From assembly GCA_903813345.2 (NCBI GenBank), contig CAIIXF020000004.1, forward strand, positions 31,685,986 to 31,749,985: a stretch of 64,000 bases of DNA, written 5' to 3'. The DNA is from Owenia fusiformis. Taxonomy: Eukaryota > Annelida > Polychaeta > Sabellida > Oweniidae. Under the pieces are notes generated by a model. The model was not told the origin of the DNA, made no database searches, and saw only the letters and a list, made by a program, of their open reading frames with translations. The first letter of the stretch is position 1. Each line of letters begins with the position of its first letter. The position numbers were made by a program, and so were the translations under genes. This document shows, one piece after another, positions 34,402-49,400 of the stretch.

Positions 34402-37400
34402 GGCTAGTATGGATACCTCAAGAAAAGAAATACTTAAACTCCAAATGAACTTCTTGAATGCAGGTACAGTTGACCATATGACTGTTGCTATGACATCATT
34501 TCTGAAACTGGCCAATCAAAATCCAGATGTAATATTGTCATTCACAACATTAGGCGTCATGGATAAATTGATTAATATCATCAGTTCGTGTTCTTCATCC
34601 ATAACTTGCAATGTTAAAACTCTTGCGTACGCATGCTTAGGTGCTATGTGCTACCTTGAGCAATTTATCACGCATATTTTAAAGAAAGGAATCTTGAAAC
34701 CACTGACTGAACATTTTAACAGCCTCATGGAAACTCCAATTTTGGCTTCCAACGATGAATATCTGAAGATGCTTGAACAAGCTGCAATTTTAATGAACAA
34801 ACTTTATTCTGGATCGAATAAACAAAAACAAAAATTAGTTGATACAGATATGGTCAAATTTGCAATTAACATAATTGATCAAGATCTCTCCCCTTTGTAT
34901 ATGTATACAAAACAAGCAAAAGATTATTTAAAACAGATAACGCTATCAAAGGAGTTATTCGGACAGCTGAAACCAATGGACCACAAATATACAAATACAA
35001 CAATCGCTGATTATATCAAAGTTGAGAATCTCGATACTCTGAATTTAAAAATTGATGGATATACTGTGAGCCTCACAGACACCTCGAATGAAGAATGTGA
35101 TGTTCTTATCAAAGAGGAAATGCTCAATAAAGGATATGTATGGCCAAGTAAAGATGGCACTGATATTGATGATACCTGGGCTATGGGGGATGTCCATCCA
35201 AGTGCAGTTTTAGATTGCGGTCATATGTTCGCTAACATTGGACCTGAGGTGCAAAACAAACTGGCAGAAATCGAGGTAGGCTAAAGAAAATTAAGAGTGG
35301 TCAGTCGCAATGTCTAGGCTATTTAAATAGGTGAGGCAAATTTGATTGATCAAAAATTACCATTCAATGTATCAATATGATTGATTTCTCCAACTTTGAT
35401 GCCACCTAGGTAAAAATTGATAAGATGGTAGATGAGATATGCTTCATTGATAACATACATGTACTCCCCCCCCTACCCCCTACCCCCTCCTCTGCCCCTA
35501 CAGTCAATCTTGTTATATTTTAGGCTAGATTAGTAACACATTGTAGTGAAGCTACCAAACTTACAAGACAGCCTGACATTGGGGAAGTTGTATGCATGAA
35601 GAGCAAAAGAACACAAGGCGTCAACAACTTCTATAGGGCTATTGTGAGTATAGGCCTGACATGATATTTAGATTCGAATAACTTTACACATGTGAGATCT
35701 ACTGTACTTATTAAAAATACAAAAAACTTTTTGGCTTGAAATTGGGATTTTTGGCGAAAAGAATATAAAAACTATGTATTTCAATCTATCAATTCTAGAA
35801 ATCAGCAACATTTATTATTACATACAATCCAACCTATTCCATGACATATGCTAATACCCCTAATTTGGAAAAATGGGCAAGTCCAAAAACAACAGGATAA
35901 CCTGAATCCCTCTAGGTCAACTGACCTAACACCCCTTTATATGCTATATCTTCATAATTGTACTTGCCTTATGTATGGAAAAGTGGAAAAGTTTTAGAGT
36001 CCAGTTTTTTACTCTATCTGCTAGAAGTTTCTTAGATAATTGGTAATTGATGGCAGATATATGCAGGACTAGGGGTTACCAGTTTGTTACGGGAACCTAG
36101 TCAATGTGATAGTCTACAGAAGTCGGAAAATCTACAATCTGAACTGGCACAGATGACCAAGTAGCCGATCTTTGGGACAGCAAGGTGCATATTAGAAGCA
36201 TGCACAACTTGAGTAGCAGTTTACTGAGGGAGATGGTGCCCACCATCCCATGGTAGATCTTCAAGACTATACCTCAGCAGGGCCTCTTCAGCAGCAGAAG
36301 GTACTTGGACAGAGTCACAAGTCATTCTTCAGTGCAGTGAGCTCATTTGTGGTTGTATTTTAGTGTACTTCTAACACTAGAAACAGGTCAGTTTTTAGGA
36401 AATCCTTCCATGGATTTTATTTTCAAGCAACACGTTTAGCTAACAGTCAAATCTAGGTTAGCCTAGTTTGTCTTTGGGACAATAAGTTCAGACCCAGTTG
36501 AACTTTATTTGACCCCTACTGGCTTGTATTATCTTTTTTTGTAAAGGTTTTTCATTCATACTTTGTACCTTCCTATAAGGGACCTTTACTCTTTAACCCT
36601 ATACTAGTATACTTTTACTAACCTTAGGGTTCTAATCCTTTGAGTTCATGACTATACTTTAGTGTAGTATATTATGTAATGATGGCCTTCTAGGTTCAAA
36701 AGGTTATTCCCCTTATTCATGCACCTACAGTAGCTTTGTTGGAGTTCATTGCTTTGAATGACTATTCCTTAGTTTTTCACTCAGTAATCATTACATTCAA
36801 GCTGTGCTTATCCACTGAACAGTGTTTTCTTTTTTGAAATGTTGTGTTCAGGGATTATGAATAGGTGGAGTTTTTCTAAGAACTCTCCTGATTGATGAGT
36901 GTAAATTATTATTACACTTTACTTGTTGTAATGATCTGGACAGTACAAGTTCTAGCTTTAGAAGACCAAGTTGTATATTTGTAATCCCACACATGTACAA
37001 GTAACATAGTACCTCAAAGGCAGTTAGCAAGATGATACCAGAAACTGGATATCATTACATCTCCCTTTTTCTAAAGAATGTAAAGGAATATAAAAATAAT
37101 ACAAATGATCGATCATAATAAAGACTTTTCTTAAACAATGATCTATGAATGATTGTACATTAATTCTATTCATAGCACACTAATAATCTACAAATTGTTG
37201 ATGTTTAAACTGCACCCTATAATCACCTTTTATTCATACAATATTGTAAGTATCTTTAACCTTCTAAGTATCTCAGAAAAATGTTTCAAAGTTTGAATGA
37301 TTATAAAAAAGGCAATATAGATGTCACTAATTTCGAAAGCTTTATGTTACAATATAGATATCACTAGTTTCGAAAGTTTTATGTTTTAGATACACTCTCA

Positions 37401-40400
37401 TTTTTTAATATCTCATGTGATTTAAGTATCTTTGAAATTATCAAAGTGTCTTAATAACAAGTATCAAGTGACAAGTATCAATAACCAGTTAACTGATCAA
37501 AAGTGATTAATTATAACAGAGTCTGTTAACTGGTTTTGACACTCTGCCAGACCTCCTTAATTCAGTAGCTGGATGCTCCACATCTATGTTTAATAAGGGA
37601 CTGAACCTGTTACTAGTTGGAACAGGTGATGGGTTGGTTGATTGGTTTGTTTCATGGGAATTTGGGGGACAAGGAGTGGGAGGTCTTGTTTGTATATCTA
37701 GGTCTTGACACATTATCTCATTAAATGGCTCCTTTGATGACAGGAGCTCTCTCCTATCCCTTCTAAAAAGTTTCCCTCCTTCTGTTTCTACCTTGTAAGA
37801 TCTGGAGGAAACTTTTGCGACAACTCTGGCTTTTACATCCCATTTATCTTTCGGGTTTCTTTTCAGTCTAACCGTCTGATTATTTTCTAACTTTGAAAGT
37901 TGCTTTGTGTTTTTGTCGTAATATTTTTTCTGCTTCTCCTTCTGCAGGGCTTTACTTTTGGCTATATCGGTAAATCTATCGTTGGCCTGTATTGCAGATG
38001 GTAATCGAGTTCTTAATGGTCTCCCCATTAAGAGCTCTGCTGGTGACTTACCACACTCTAATGGGGCATTCCTGTATGCTAACAGGGCCAGATGTGGGTC
38101 AGTATTGCTGCGAATTGCTTTTTTCATCAGCCTTTTTACTATTTTGACCCCATTTTCTGCCTTTCCGTTACCCTGGCTATGGAAAGGACTACTGAATGAC
38201 AAATCAAATTCATAGGTGTCTGCAAATTCCTTGAATTCTCTTGATTCAAACATAGTAGCATTATCAACTCTCACTTTCAAAGGAATTCCGAATCTTGCAA
38301 ATATTGACTTTATGTGACTGATTATTGTTTTTGCCTTTGTACTTGACAGATGAACACATTCTGGGTAGTTTGAGAAATAATCAGTCACTAAAAGATAGTC
38401 CTTATCAAAGAGCTTGAAAAGGTCTATTGCAACCTTTTCCCAGGGGCCTTTTGTTTTGTCTCCATTTATCAATGGCTGTTTTGCATTGTTGTACCTCAGC
38501 TCAAGACATGTTTCGCACTTTCCTATCATGTCTGAGATATCATTATTAATGCCTGGCCAGTATACTGATTTTCTAGCTATTCGCTTACACTTTTCTACTC
38601 CCAAGTGACCTTCATGGACCCTATTCAATATTTCCTTCCTCATGCTTTTGGGGATAATTACTGTTTGCCCTTTCAAGAGAATATCATCCACTACAGTAAT
38701 TTCATGTTTCATTTGGGAGTATATTTTCTCTGACCCCTTTTCCCAACCATTTCTTACATAGTCAATAATCTTGGATAATATGGGGTCTTTCTTTGTTTCT
38801 ATTTGGATTTTTCTCATTATGTTCTCTGAGACAGGTATTTCATTAAATATCATGTTCACTTGATTTTCTACCTGGATATCTAGTTTTGAAACTCTTGGTT
38901 CTGATCTTTGGGTTCTGAAACTTGCTCTACTGAGGGCGTCTGCTAGTACCAAGTTTTTACCAGGGGTGTATATCATTGTATAATCATATTTCTGCAGTTT
39001 CATGAACAACCTTTGTAACCTTGGGGTCATGTCATTCAAATTTTTCTGGGATATTGGTATCAAGGGCTTATGGTCTGTTTCAAGTTCAATTTTATCCATC
39101 CCATATATGTATTCATGAAATTTGTTACACCCTTCAACTAATCCCAAACATTCTTTTTCTATCTGGGCCCATCTTTTTTGACATTCTGTAAGGGATTTGC
39201 TACCGTAAGCCACTGGCTTCCAATCAGTACCATGCTGTTGCATAAGAACCATCCCTAATGAGTCCTTACTGGAATCTGTTGAAACTCTTGTTTTCCTTAG
39301 AGGGTCAAAATAGGCTAACACTGGGGATGAACTTATGACCTTTTTTATGTCTTGGAACTCTTGCTCATGATTGCTTTCCCATTTCCAGATAACTTGAGAT
39401 TCTAAAAGCTTCCTCATGTGAGTAGTTCTTGTAGACAAATTAGGGATGAATTTTCCAGCGTAATTAATCACCCCAAATATTCTTTGAAGTCCAGTTTTGT
39501 CTTTTGGACTCTCTAAATTAGTGATTGTATCTATCCTACCTTCATCAAGTTGAACTCCATTTTGAGTTAGTTTCTCTCCCAAAAAGGTAATTTCTGATTC
39601 TCCAATTTGACATTTTCCTTTATTTAACTTGACATTGTATTTGACCAGTCTTTCCATGACCATTTTTAAGCGCATGTCATGCTCAGTTGCATTTCCTCCC
39701 CAGATTATCAGATCATCGATATATACTCGTACACCATCTAGACCATCAACTACCTGTTCCATTGCCTTATGGAACACCTCTGGGCTACTAGATATACCTT
39801 GTGGGAGACGTTGGTAACAGTACCTGCCCCAGGGACTATTAAAGGTTGTGAGGGGTTGACTTTCAGGGTGGAGTTTAATTTGAAAAAAACCACTTGAAGC
39901 ATCCAACTTACTAAACACCTTTGCATTTTTCATCTCACTAATAATCAAATCTTTTTTTGGTATTGGGTAATGTTCCCTTTTGATTGACCTATTCAAATCT
40001 GTAGGATCTACACATAATCTTACATCACCATTTGATTTCTTTACAACTACCATGCTATTAACCCAATCAGTAGGGTCATTAATCTTTCTTATGATGCCTA
40101 ATGTTTCAAGTCTTGAAAGTTCACTGTGCACTTTACCTCTCATAGGCACTGATACATGCCTTGGGGCATGAATAACTGGTTGTGCATTTTCTTCCAAAGA
40201 TATCTTGTATGTGAAAGGCATAGACTCAAACTTGCTAATTGAATTGAATGCACTTGGATAATCATTTATCAATTTATCCACCCTTGTGGCAGGTGATTTG
40301 CTATTGTGATGCATGTTACTTTCCCCAGGACTCTTCACATTAGGCATTTTCATTTCTTTGACCTCTTTTACAGGTGTATTATTATTGACAACCCAGACAC

Positions 40401-43400
40401 GCTTCACAAGGCCCAAATTGTCACATGTTTTATCACAAAGCAACGAAATTCCGTTTTTTACAATTACAAAGTGGACCCTGTGACACTTGCCTTTTACTTG
40501 AACCTGTAATACACACACCCCACATGTTTCAATAGGCTGTTTGTTGTAATCATACAATTTCGTATTTCTGTTGAATATGCTAGGGGGGCATTTTAATTGT
40601 TTCAAGTCACTTTGGTTTATTATGTTTGCATTGGCCCCTGTATCTAGTCTAAATGGTATAAGAACACCATTGACCACCAAAGGAGCTACCCATTTGTCAT
40701 CATTTACAACATTGATCTCATGTGATGGTTGATTGTCACTGATTTCTGAGTACTGTTCTTCAGGTTGTTCATTTACAAAATTTATGTAATACTCACAGTC
40801 ACTGCTATCGGTTTCATTTTCATCATTTACAATGTTCACCTGTTTTCTGCGGCCTGATTGTCGCTTTTTTCGTCCATACTCCTTGGGTCGCGCACCTTTC
40901 GTGATGTGGCACTTAGATGAGTAGTGGTTCCTCTTGCCGCATTTGTTGCACGTTTGTCCATACGCTGGACATTTACGGATAGCATGATCATATCCACATT
41001 GTGAACAGTCTGTTATCATCCTTGGGGTAGTTGTCACGTTGTTGATGTCCGCAGACGCAGTAGTCTCAACATTTTTAAATGTCTTCATTCTTTCAACGGT
41101 TTGCTCTGCAGCTCTGCAAATTTTCTCACAGTTTGTCAATGTCAAATCATCTTGCCTTAATAGGCGTTCTCGGAGCGTGTCATCGTTTACTCCGATTACT
41201 AACTGATCACGTAAGATAGAATCTTCCAGTGTCCCATATTTGCATGTGGTGATTTTCACCTTCAAATCTGACAGGAATTCTTCAAAGGATTCTCCATTTT
41301 TCTGTAATCTAATCCGAAATACATAACGTTCATAGGTTTCGTTCTGCTTTGGGATGCAGTATGCGTCAAATTGTTGAAGTACAACTTTATAATTTGTAGA
41401 GTCTTCATCTTTATCAAATTTGAATGTCTTAAACAGTTGACTGGCTTTGGGCCCAGCACAGGTAACGAGTAGTCCTATCTTCTGTTTGTCTGTGATTTCA
41501 CCAAGGGCATCTAGATAGAACTCAAATTCACTCCTGAAATTTAACCAGTGTTTCTCCAAATTGTTGGAGAAATCCACCCTTTCTGGCTTCGGAATATTAT
41601 TCATCATCATTTTTAGGCCTTTCTATGCTAATAATCCATTTTTTGTATTGTATTATTAAATATTTCACCACGCAGTACCATGTAATGATCTGGACAGTAC
41701 AAGTTCTAGCTTTAGAAGACCAAGTTGTATATTTGTAATCCCACACATGTACAAGTAACATAATACCTCAAAGGCAGTTAGCAAGATGATACCAGAAACT
41801 GGATATCATTACACTTGTATTGAAAGATCTTTTTGCTGATCTTTCTTGTTTCTTTTTCTTACTTTTTATTAGTCGGGAATTGGTCTCAACTTTGTTCCTA
41901 GTTTAGTAACTAGCTTGACTAGATAACATATTTTTCAGTTGGATTGAATCTGCATTGTTCCTAGATGTAGTTAATTCTCATCTTTATTCACAATCACTTT
42001 ACACCCTTTTGTAGGGTTCTTGGTTCCAGCACTTTATGGAATTGTGTGGTTTAGCAGTCAATTAATTTAAAATATTAGTTTTTTGACATTTTAAGAGATG
42101 TGAACGTTTCATTCACTTGCTACTCTTCACATCACTTGTTTTCTATGTTCTGTTTGTTTTCTGCTTACAGATACACTCAGCTTTTACTTTCGTTTTTCTT
42201 ATTCATCAACTATTTTTAGGTCTAATTTTACAATCATTCGTGTAAAATTAGTTAGTTTACAGAAGCCTTACTTAAAGATACATTGAATGGCTCATTAATG
42301 CCTTCTGGTCACAACATATTCATTCTTTATTTATACCAGGGCACAGGATGTTTGTTCTGCAATCATTTTGGATATCTTGGTTTTCAAATCTTGTTTCATT
42401 ATTTTTAATTTTACAAGGATAATTTTTACTAAGTTTTTTTTTTGTTTGTTTGTACTTTTGTGTCTCTTTATGGAGATCTACATTATTGTTTATCTACATA
42501 TCTCAGGCCCACTCTATGTCTTAGAATCTTTTGGTTAGTTTTACCCTAACCACAGTTTTTTTTATGGAGTGGCTCACCTTAAAATATGCTTCATACTTTT
42601 GAACAGCTACTTATCAATCACTCCTTTTCTGGTATTGATTGGCTTCATGCATATTTTCTAAGTAACTATATGTTTCTTTATAAGCGGTGTACCTTCACAC
42701 ATGTTTGAATTTTGTCTTAAATTTATAAGATCATGAGTCAATTGATTGAAATATAATTTTATATTATTCAATCAACAGTAGAAGAGAGGATTCTACACAT
42801 CGCTTCAGGTTCTTTATACTTTGAATCTTGTGTTTTAAACATGCATCTAAGTGATGGGCTCTCATTTTTATAATCTGGAGCCTGTTTTCTTTCATTTTCG
42901 TTCTTATTCATAACTATAGTACTTATTCATTCGTGGATTGGTTATTATTTTCAAACAAGGTGGTTTTCATCTAATATTGAAAACACATCCCTTTGATTGT
43001 GAAAGTTGCCTTTGTGGTTTTCGGGCCTGGATTGCTTTAAGGTATCACTCCAGTTCCAGACTTCATTTGGTCTTATATGTTTACTAGTTCATGTTCATAG
43101 TACTAATACTACTATTTAACTAGTAAAAGGCTGGTAGTTTTAACCACTTGGATAAACTACCATGTTTTTTTATATAGTTTTTTACCCTGAGAAAATGCGA
43201 GTCACTTTTATTGTGGAATTCATCTTTGTGGTCTTTGGGCCTGGATTGCCTTCAGGTATCACTCCAGTTCCAGACTCCTTTTGGTCTTATTTTATTACTA
43301 GTTCATGTTCATAGTACGTATACTACTACTTTAACTAGAACAGGCTGGTAGATTTAACCAATTGGATAAACTAATCATGTTTTATGATATCGTTTTTTCC

Positions 43401-46400
43401 ATTGAGAAACTACAAGTCACTTTATTTGTGGAATTAATCTTGGGCTTTTTGGGCCTGGATTGCCTTAAGGTTTCACTCCAGTCCAGACTTCATTTGGTTT
43501 TATATTATTACTAGTTCATAGTACTTATACTACTATTTAACTAGTAAAAGGCTGGAAGTTTTTACTAATTGGATAAACTTATCATGTTTTTATGATATAG
43601 TTTTTTCCCTTGAGCAACTGCAAGTTTGGCTTAAGACTACTGAAAAGTAATGTTCTTGGACCAAGCGTTGTATGGATCCAACAATTGACTGGTAGACACA
43701 TGCAGTAGTACTTCGATGACCATGCGGGCCTGATGAATATGCTGTTGATACTAGAGTTTCAACTCCAAGCCAAGTTTGATCTACAAAGGTTATGCTCCAA
43801 GTCAAGAACTTTGTGGATCCAGCACTACCTTACTACATACTGTAGTGTTCCAATACACCTACATCCATGATGTATGCTCTTGGTAGCTTTAGACAGACCC
43901 GGGAGAAAAGCTGACTATTCTTGTCAACCAGTGCTGCCAACTACAAACCTGGATGAAATTAAAGGTTACGTTTTTGGACACAGATTTTGGTGGATCGAGC
44001 ACTACTATACTCTCATACTATACTAGTAGTGCTTCCTTTTGTAGCAGTATCTACGTTCAATGCTGTTCAATGCTGACAGATAGATGTACTATCCATTGAA
44101 GATACCACTAGTCTGTCTTTTGCAAGCCTGTGAAGAACATTTAAAAGTTTTGAGTTCCAGGCCAAGAATTTTGTTGATCCAGTGAGTTTCTGAATTCTTC
44201 TGGAGTATTCTGTCAATATGCAGCACTAGCTATGATGTTTGCTGTTTACAACCTGGACAGATGGATGTTCTAACCACAATCCAATAGTTTTCAACTACAA
44301 TGCAGAATACAACAATTGAAGGTTGCATTCCAAGCCAAGGTCTTTGTGGGAACAACATTTAGGTTATATACATTTATGAATACTTTCTGTTATGCTATGG
44401 CCACTATAGACAATCATAACAGTGATATCCTCATCTTCTTAAAGATGTCTAACAAGTTTACCAACAAATGCTAGCTTGATTCCAACCACCTTTAGATTCA
44501 TCTCCATACTAATCCTTTATAGATGAGTATGGACCTGTATGCTGTTCTACTTTGTGCTTGATGTGCCGCTGTGTCTACTAGGGTAGCTGTGTTACAGTTT
44601 TATACAGCTGAATAGACTGTCTAGATGCACTAGTTTGTCCTTGAACAACTTGTTTTGGCCAGATGGAAGATGTCTCTTCTTGCCCAGGTCAGCAGTAATG
44701 GTTGATCTGTTCTATGATGAATACTAATTGGTACTACAAAGAAGATGGTTTGACTTATCCTTGTAGTTATCTGGTGACTGTACCAACCTCGACTGGCTCG
44801 GTCTACGGAGGTGTCTTGCTCCATGTAACTTTGTTATGGATCCAAAAGACAAGAAGCACTTAGCAGATGTGTAGTGGTATTGTTCTATGTCGTTAAACCA
44901 TTCTACAAGTTGGCTGAAACGGCTTTATGATCATCGCTGGTCCAGACCTGATGTTTATTCAACTAACATCCAACTCTGAGAGCAGAGACAAGACAAGATG
45001 TAGTGTGTACCATCTCACTTTGTATGCAAGACTGGTTCCTTTAGGACCCTGTGCTGTGACTCATGGTAGTTGATTTATCGGCAGTTTCCTAGAATTCCAA
45101 TGGATGAAAGGATGATGCCTTTGTCTACACTGACAAGAACTACAACAATGGCTTGACTCATGTATATCTCATCCAAGCTCCACGTGGGTCTACAACTTCA
45201 AGAACTATATACAACTTTAAGTACTCTGCAACTTGTTACCAACTCAGTATTGCACTGTAGTCTGGTGATTGGAAGTAGCACTGGGTGGACTTGGTTTGTC
45301 TTTATCTTGTACACAGCCATTCCTTGTCTATCCAGTTCTTGTGTAAGTGGAACTGTTTTGCAGAAGGGTTCAACTCTACCAGCTTGTGACCTGGACCTTT
45401 GAAGAACTACAAGGTTGCCTCGTTTGGTTAAACGGCCCATCCTTGGCTAACCAGTTCTATTCATAGGAGTTATTTGCAACCCTTAGATGGGTAAGGATAC
45501 TCACTGTGAAAGGACATACAGTCTCCCAGATGTGTAGCTGAACTGTTTTGCAGAAGGGTTCAACTCAACTAGCTTGAGACCTGGACCCTTGAAGAACTGC
45601 AAGGTTGCCTCGTTTGGTTAAACGGCCCATCCTTGGTTAACCAGTCTCTATTCATAGGAGTTGGTCATTACCCTTAGATGGCTAAGACTGCTCACTATGA
45701 TAGGACAATAACAGTTATACAGATGTGTCACAGCCTCTGCCTTACAATGGATGATGGTGGCTGTTCTACTAGGGATCACTATGGTTTGTGAGATCAGAGT
45801 ACTTTTTGGTAATATGAATTTACTTTTTATTATAAGTACTGGTGTATATATATTTATTATACTTTTGGCTTAATCGGGGTCCCACCTCCTTTACTTTTAA
45901 TTCAGCATATGTCATGGAATAGGTTGGATTGTATGTAATTGAGAAATTTTACAAGTAAATTTTCTATTAATTACAATACAAACCTATTCCATGACCATAG
46001 GCCCACCCGGCCTCCCCGCAGTATTTTTAAGTTTTACTGCGTACAATTATGAAGATATAGCATATAAAGGGGTGTTAGGTCAGTTGACCTAGAGGGATTC
46101 AGGTTATCCTGTTGTTTTTGGACTTGCCCATTTTTCCAAATTAGGGGTATTAGCATATGTCATGGAATAGGTTTGTATTGTAATTAATAGAAAATTTACT
46201 TGTAAAATTTCTCATTCAAACATAAAATGTATTTTTATTTTTAGGTAATATCCTACAGAGAAGGAACTAATACTGGAACAAAGGCCAGACTGTTAACGCT
46301 TGATTATGGGGCTAGAGTGGAAGTGTTCTTGGATGACCTCTATAGTGTGCCCCAAGAACTACACCTGAATGTGACACCATGTCAAGTCAGTCTTTGCAAG

Positions 46401-49400
46401 TTAATAGGTCAGTACTGGGTATACACAATTACATATGTTTTTCAATTTGGCATGTCATTTTCATTTCAAAACAAATCTTTTACTTTATTGCATAATATTT
46501 AAAACATCAGGCTTTTCAGACTTGATTTTTCGAGAAATGCTAGTTTTTATGTCACCACCAGAAATGCTGACATATTTTTATATTTTCAGATGTTTGCCCC
46601 CCTCCAGTGAACACAGCAATTATATCACATATTCTGAGTGCCTTGGCAAACCTGGTCTGTGATAACTTCCCTATAGGTAATAATATAACTGTGATATTGT
46701 CGACATATAATAGACTTGAAATAATAATTTGTAGTCGAGAATATTGCGAAGAAGATTTGAAAATAAAATGTAAAAAGTTTTACTGTTAAAAAAATATGGG
46801 CACCTGGAATTTTGCACTTTAATGCATTGTCACTTATTTGTAGTAACAAACACTGTTTATGCTAAATTGTGCATTTATATTTGAAATATATTATATTGTT
46901 CTTACTTTAGTTGCTAAAATAGTGAATTTTTAGCATTTAATAGTGGGCAAATAATGAAACATTATCCTAACAAATGACTTTTTGACATTGATCAAAATTT
47001 TCAAGACAATTAAAAATATCATAAACAAACAGAAATATTTACATAAGTTCCATGAAAATACTTTATTATGTAATATACTTACAGTTTGAAAAATGTTAGC
47101 TTGAAATAAAGTAGTAAAGTACACCAGTAAGGCATTTCAATGGGGGCACCTAGGTGGTATTTAGTACAACCCGCTTAATCTATCACTGGAGATTTTCGTA
47201 ATATAGTTTCTGATCGAATTTTTGTCAAATCAAAAAAATAAACTACTCGGCAGTAGGTTATTGAGATGAATACTGTCGAGAGGTGTACACTGACAAAGAA
47301 TGGTTGAAATAACTCCATTTTCAAGAAATCTAGGAAAAAAACGATGAAAATCTCCCCTAAAGAGGACCCCTTCGAAAATGGTATTCTCCATTTAAGGGCA
47401 AAAAGGCGGAGTTATAAGCGGACTGACACTTTTCTTAAATGGCAAAGAGGTGGAGTTTGAACGAGTCAACAATAAGCAATGCAGTGATTTACACAATTGA
47501 CACGAAGAAATCTCGATGAATCTCGCTTAAACTCCGCCCCTTCTTCGTGAAAAATCACATGAATTCCGGCTTTTGCTCGGTCATATCCAGGCATCTCGGC
47601 TTCAAACCCAATCAGAAGTTTCAATTTTGAATGGCATTGCATAAATTATCTCAAGTCTCGCCCAATATATTTATGTATACGTTAAAAAGTTATATAGGAC
47701 ATTAACACCCTATGCTTAGTGAGCGGACCTAATTTTAAGGGTGATGGTAAAGACGAGGCATGGCGCCTAAAAACCAAAGAATATTAGTACCATAATCTTT
47801 TAAGTCGTATTATTGCAGCATTAGGTGATGATATTGTGATATTTTATGGTGTTTTAGAAGTGAAAGATGTTAAACTATGCATACCGTTAGTTTTACATCC
47901 AATAAAACGAATAGTTAAGATGAAACAATCGTTTAAAGATACAATTTGAATTTACCGCAAGAAATTACAACCTAATATTGTCAATATGTCAATAATTCCT
48001 GATCGATGTCACATATAAATATATATGTACCTAGATATGTTTTATTTTTTCATATATGCGAAATAAGGCGGTCTCTAGTTATGTACATCCAATACAAAAT
48101 GAATGTTTACTATTCGGTGATCAGAATTTCGATGACGTGCAATGGCGATGTAATTTGCGAAGAGGAGTGGCTATGCACAAGCACTTAGCTGCTACGTGTA
48201 CTGCTAAATTCAGCTAAAATGTACACTGTCAATTAATAAATTAATGAATTTGGGCAAGGTTGTCATAGGCTTCAATCAATGGTAAAAACTTGCAAAACAT
48301 GTAGTCACTTGATTTTATGATTTATCAAAAAGTGTTGGTTGTTGAACGAATAAATAAAATAACTTAAAAGAATTTTAAAATTGTATAAATGGTAACTGGC
48401 CCACACTTTTTTAACAAATGTTGCCAAAGTCATAAAAAATCAGACGCATGACAGATGTAGTCAGAGTTTGTTGATGTCAAAGGTTGTTAACATGGCAGGT
48501 GTATTCAGAAATTGTTAACATAATAAATGAAGTCAGACTTTATATACATGACAAGTGTAGTCAGAGGCTGTTAACATGGCAGATAGAGTCAGCGATTGTT
48601 AACATAACAGATGTAGTCAGAGGTTGTTAATATGACAGATGTAGTCAGAGATTGTTAACATGACAGATGTAGTCAGAGGTTGTTAATATGCCAGATGAAG
48701 TGAGAGGTTGTTAACATGGCAGATGTAATCAGAGGTTGTTAACACTGCAGATGTAGTCAGAGGTTGTTACCATGGCAGATGTAGTTATTGGTTGTTAACA
48801 TAACAGATGTAGTGAGAGGTTGTTACCATGACAGATGTAGTGAGAGGTTGTTAACATGACAGATGTAGTCAGAGGTTGTTAATATGACAGATGTAGTCAG
48901 AGATTGTTAACATGGCAGATGTAATCAGAGGTTGTTAACACTGCAGATGTAGTCAGAGGTTGTTACCATGGCAGATGTAGTTATTGGTTGTTAACATAAC
49001 AGATGTAGTGAGAGGTTGTTACCATGACAGATGTAGTGAGAGGTTGTTAACATGGCAGATGAAGTCAGAGGTTTTTAACATGGCAGATGTAGTTATTGGT
49101 TGTTAACATAACAGATGTAGTCAGAGGTTGTTACCATGACAGATGTAGTGAGAGGTTGTTAACATAACAGATGTAGTCAGAGGTTGTTACCATGACAGAT
49201 GTAGTGAGAGGTTGTTAACATGGCAGACATTAACGATTTTTCGAATTTTCATTTTATTTGTAGGGTGTTTTTTAATAAGGTGGTGTGTTATTTCATCAAA
49301 GTCTTTTGATTTTCCATGACAGTAGTAACACTGGAAACCCACATATCTGAAAATAAACAGGATAAATGTAATCCCTATTCCACGGCTCGTCCAAACATGC

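Larger units (their letters stand above)
36927..41813 (-). mobile_element. Ty3/gypsy LTR retrotransposon, looks whole and young
   Basis: 4887 bp, minus strand. LTRs of 133 bp at both ends differ by one base. The 5-bp duplication CTTGT is at 36922-36926 and 41814-41818. It carries one long gag-pol reading frame with no breaks seen and no envelope gene. Near-identical LTRs and the intact TSD indicate recent insertion. K02A2.6-like family of invertebrates, judged from domain order and sequence. Confidence 0.95.
35817..45939. mobile_element. 10.1-kb TIR-bounded block filling Tudor-gene intron 2
   Basis: A perfect 36-bp inverted repeat (ATTACATACAATCCAACCTA then TTCCATGACATATGCT) lies at 35817-35852 and 45904-45939. 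Between them are the Ty3/gypsy insertion (36927-41813) and ~5 kb of other sequence with local duplications (43020-43600 and 45350-45730). No intact ORF is seen outside the gypsy element. Either a large DNA element with a nested retrotransposon, or two related ends captured by chance. Confidence 0.5.

Noticed and set aside
43590-45440. Minus-strand frames of 64-80 residues as possible transposon coding remnants
   Set aside because: No convincing motif of any transposase or polymerase; the region is repetitive and I cannot support a gene.
48437-49230. Possible CRISPR-like array
   Set aside because: The 28-bp units are directly adjacent with no unique spacers, and the DNA is eukaryotic; it is a minisatellite.
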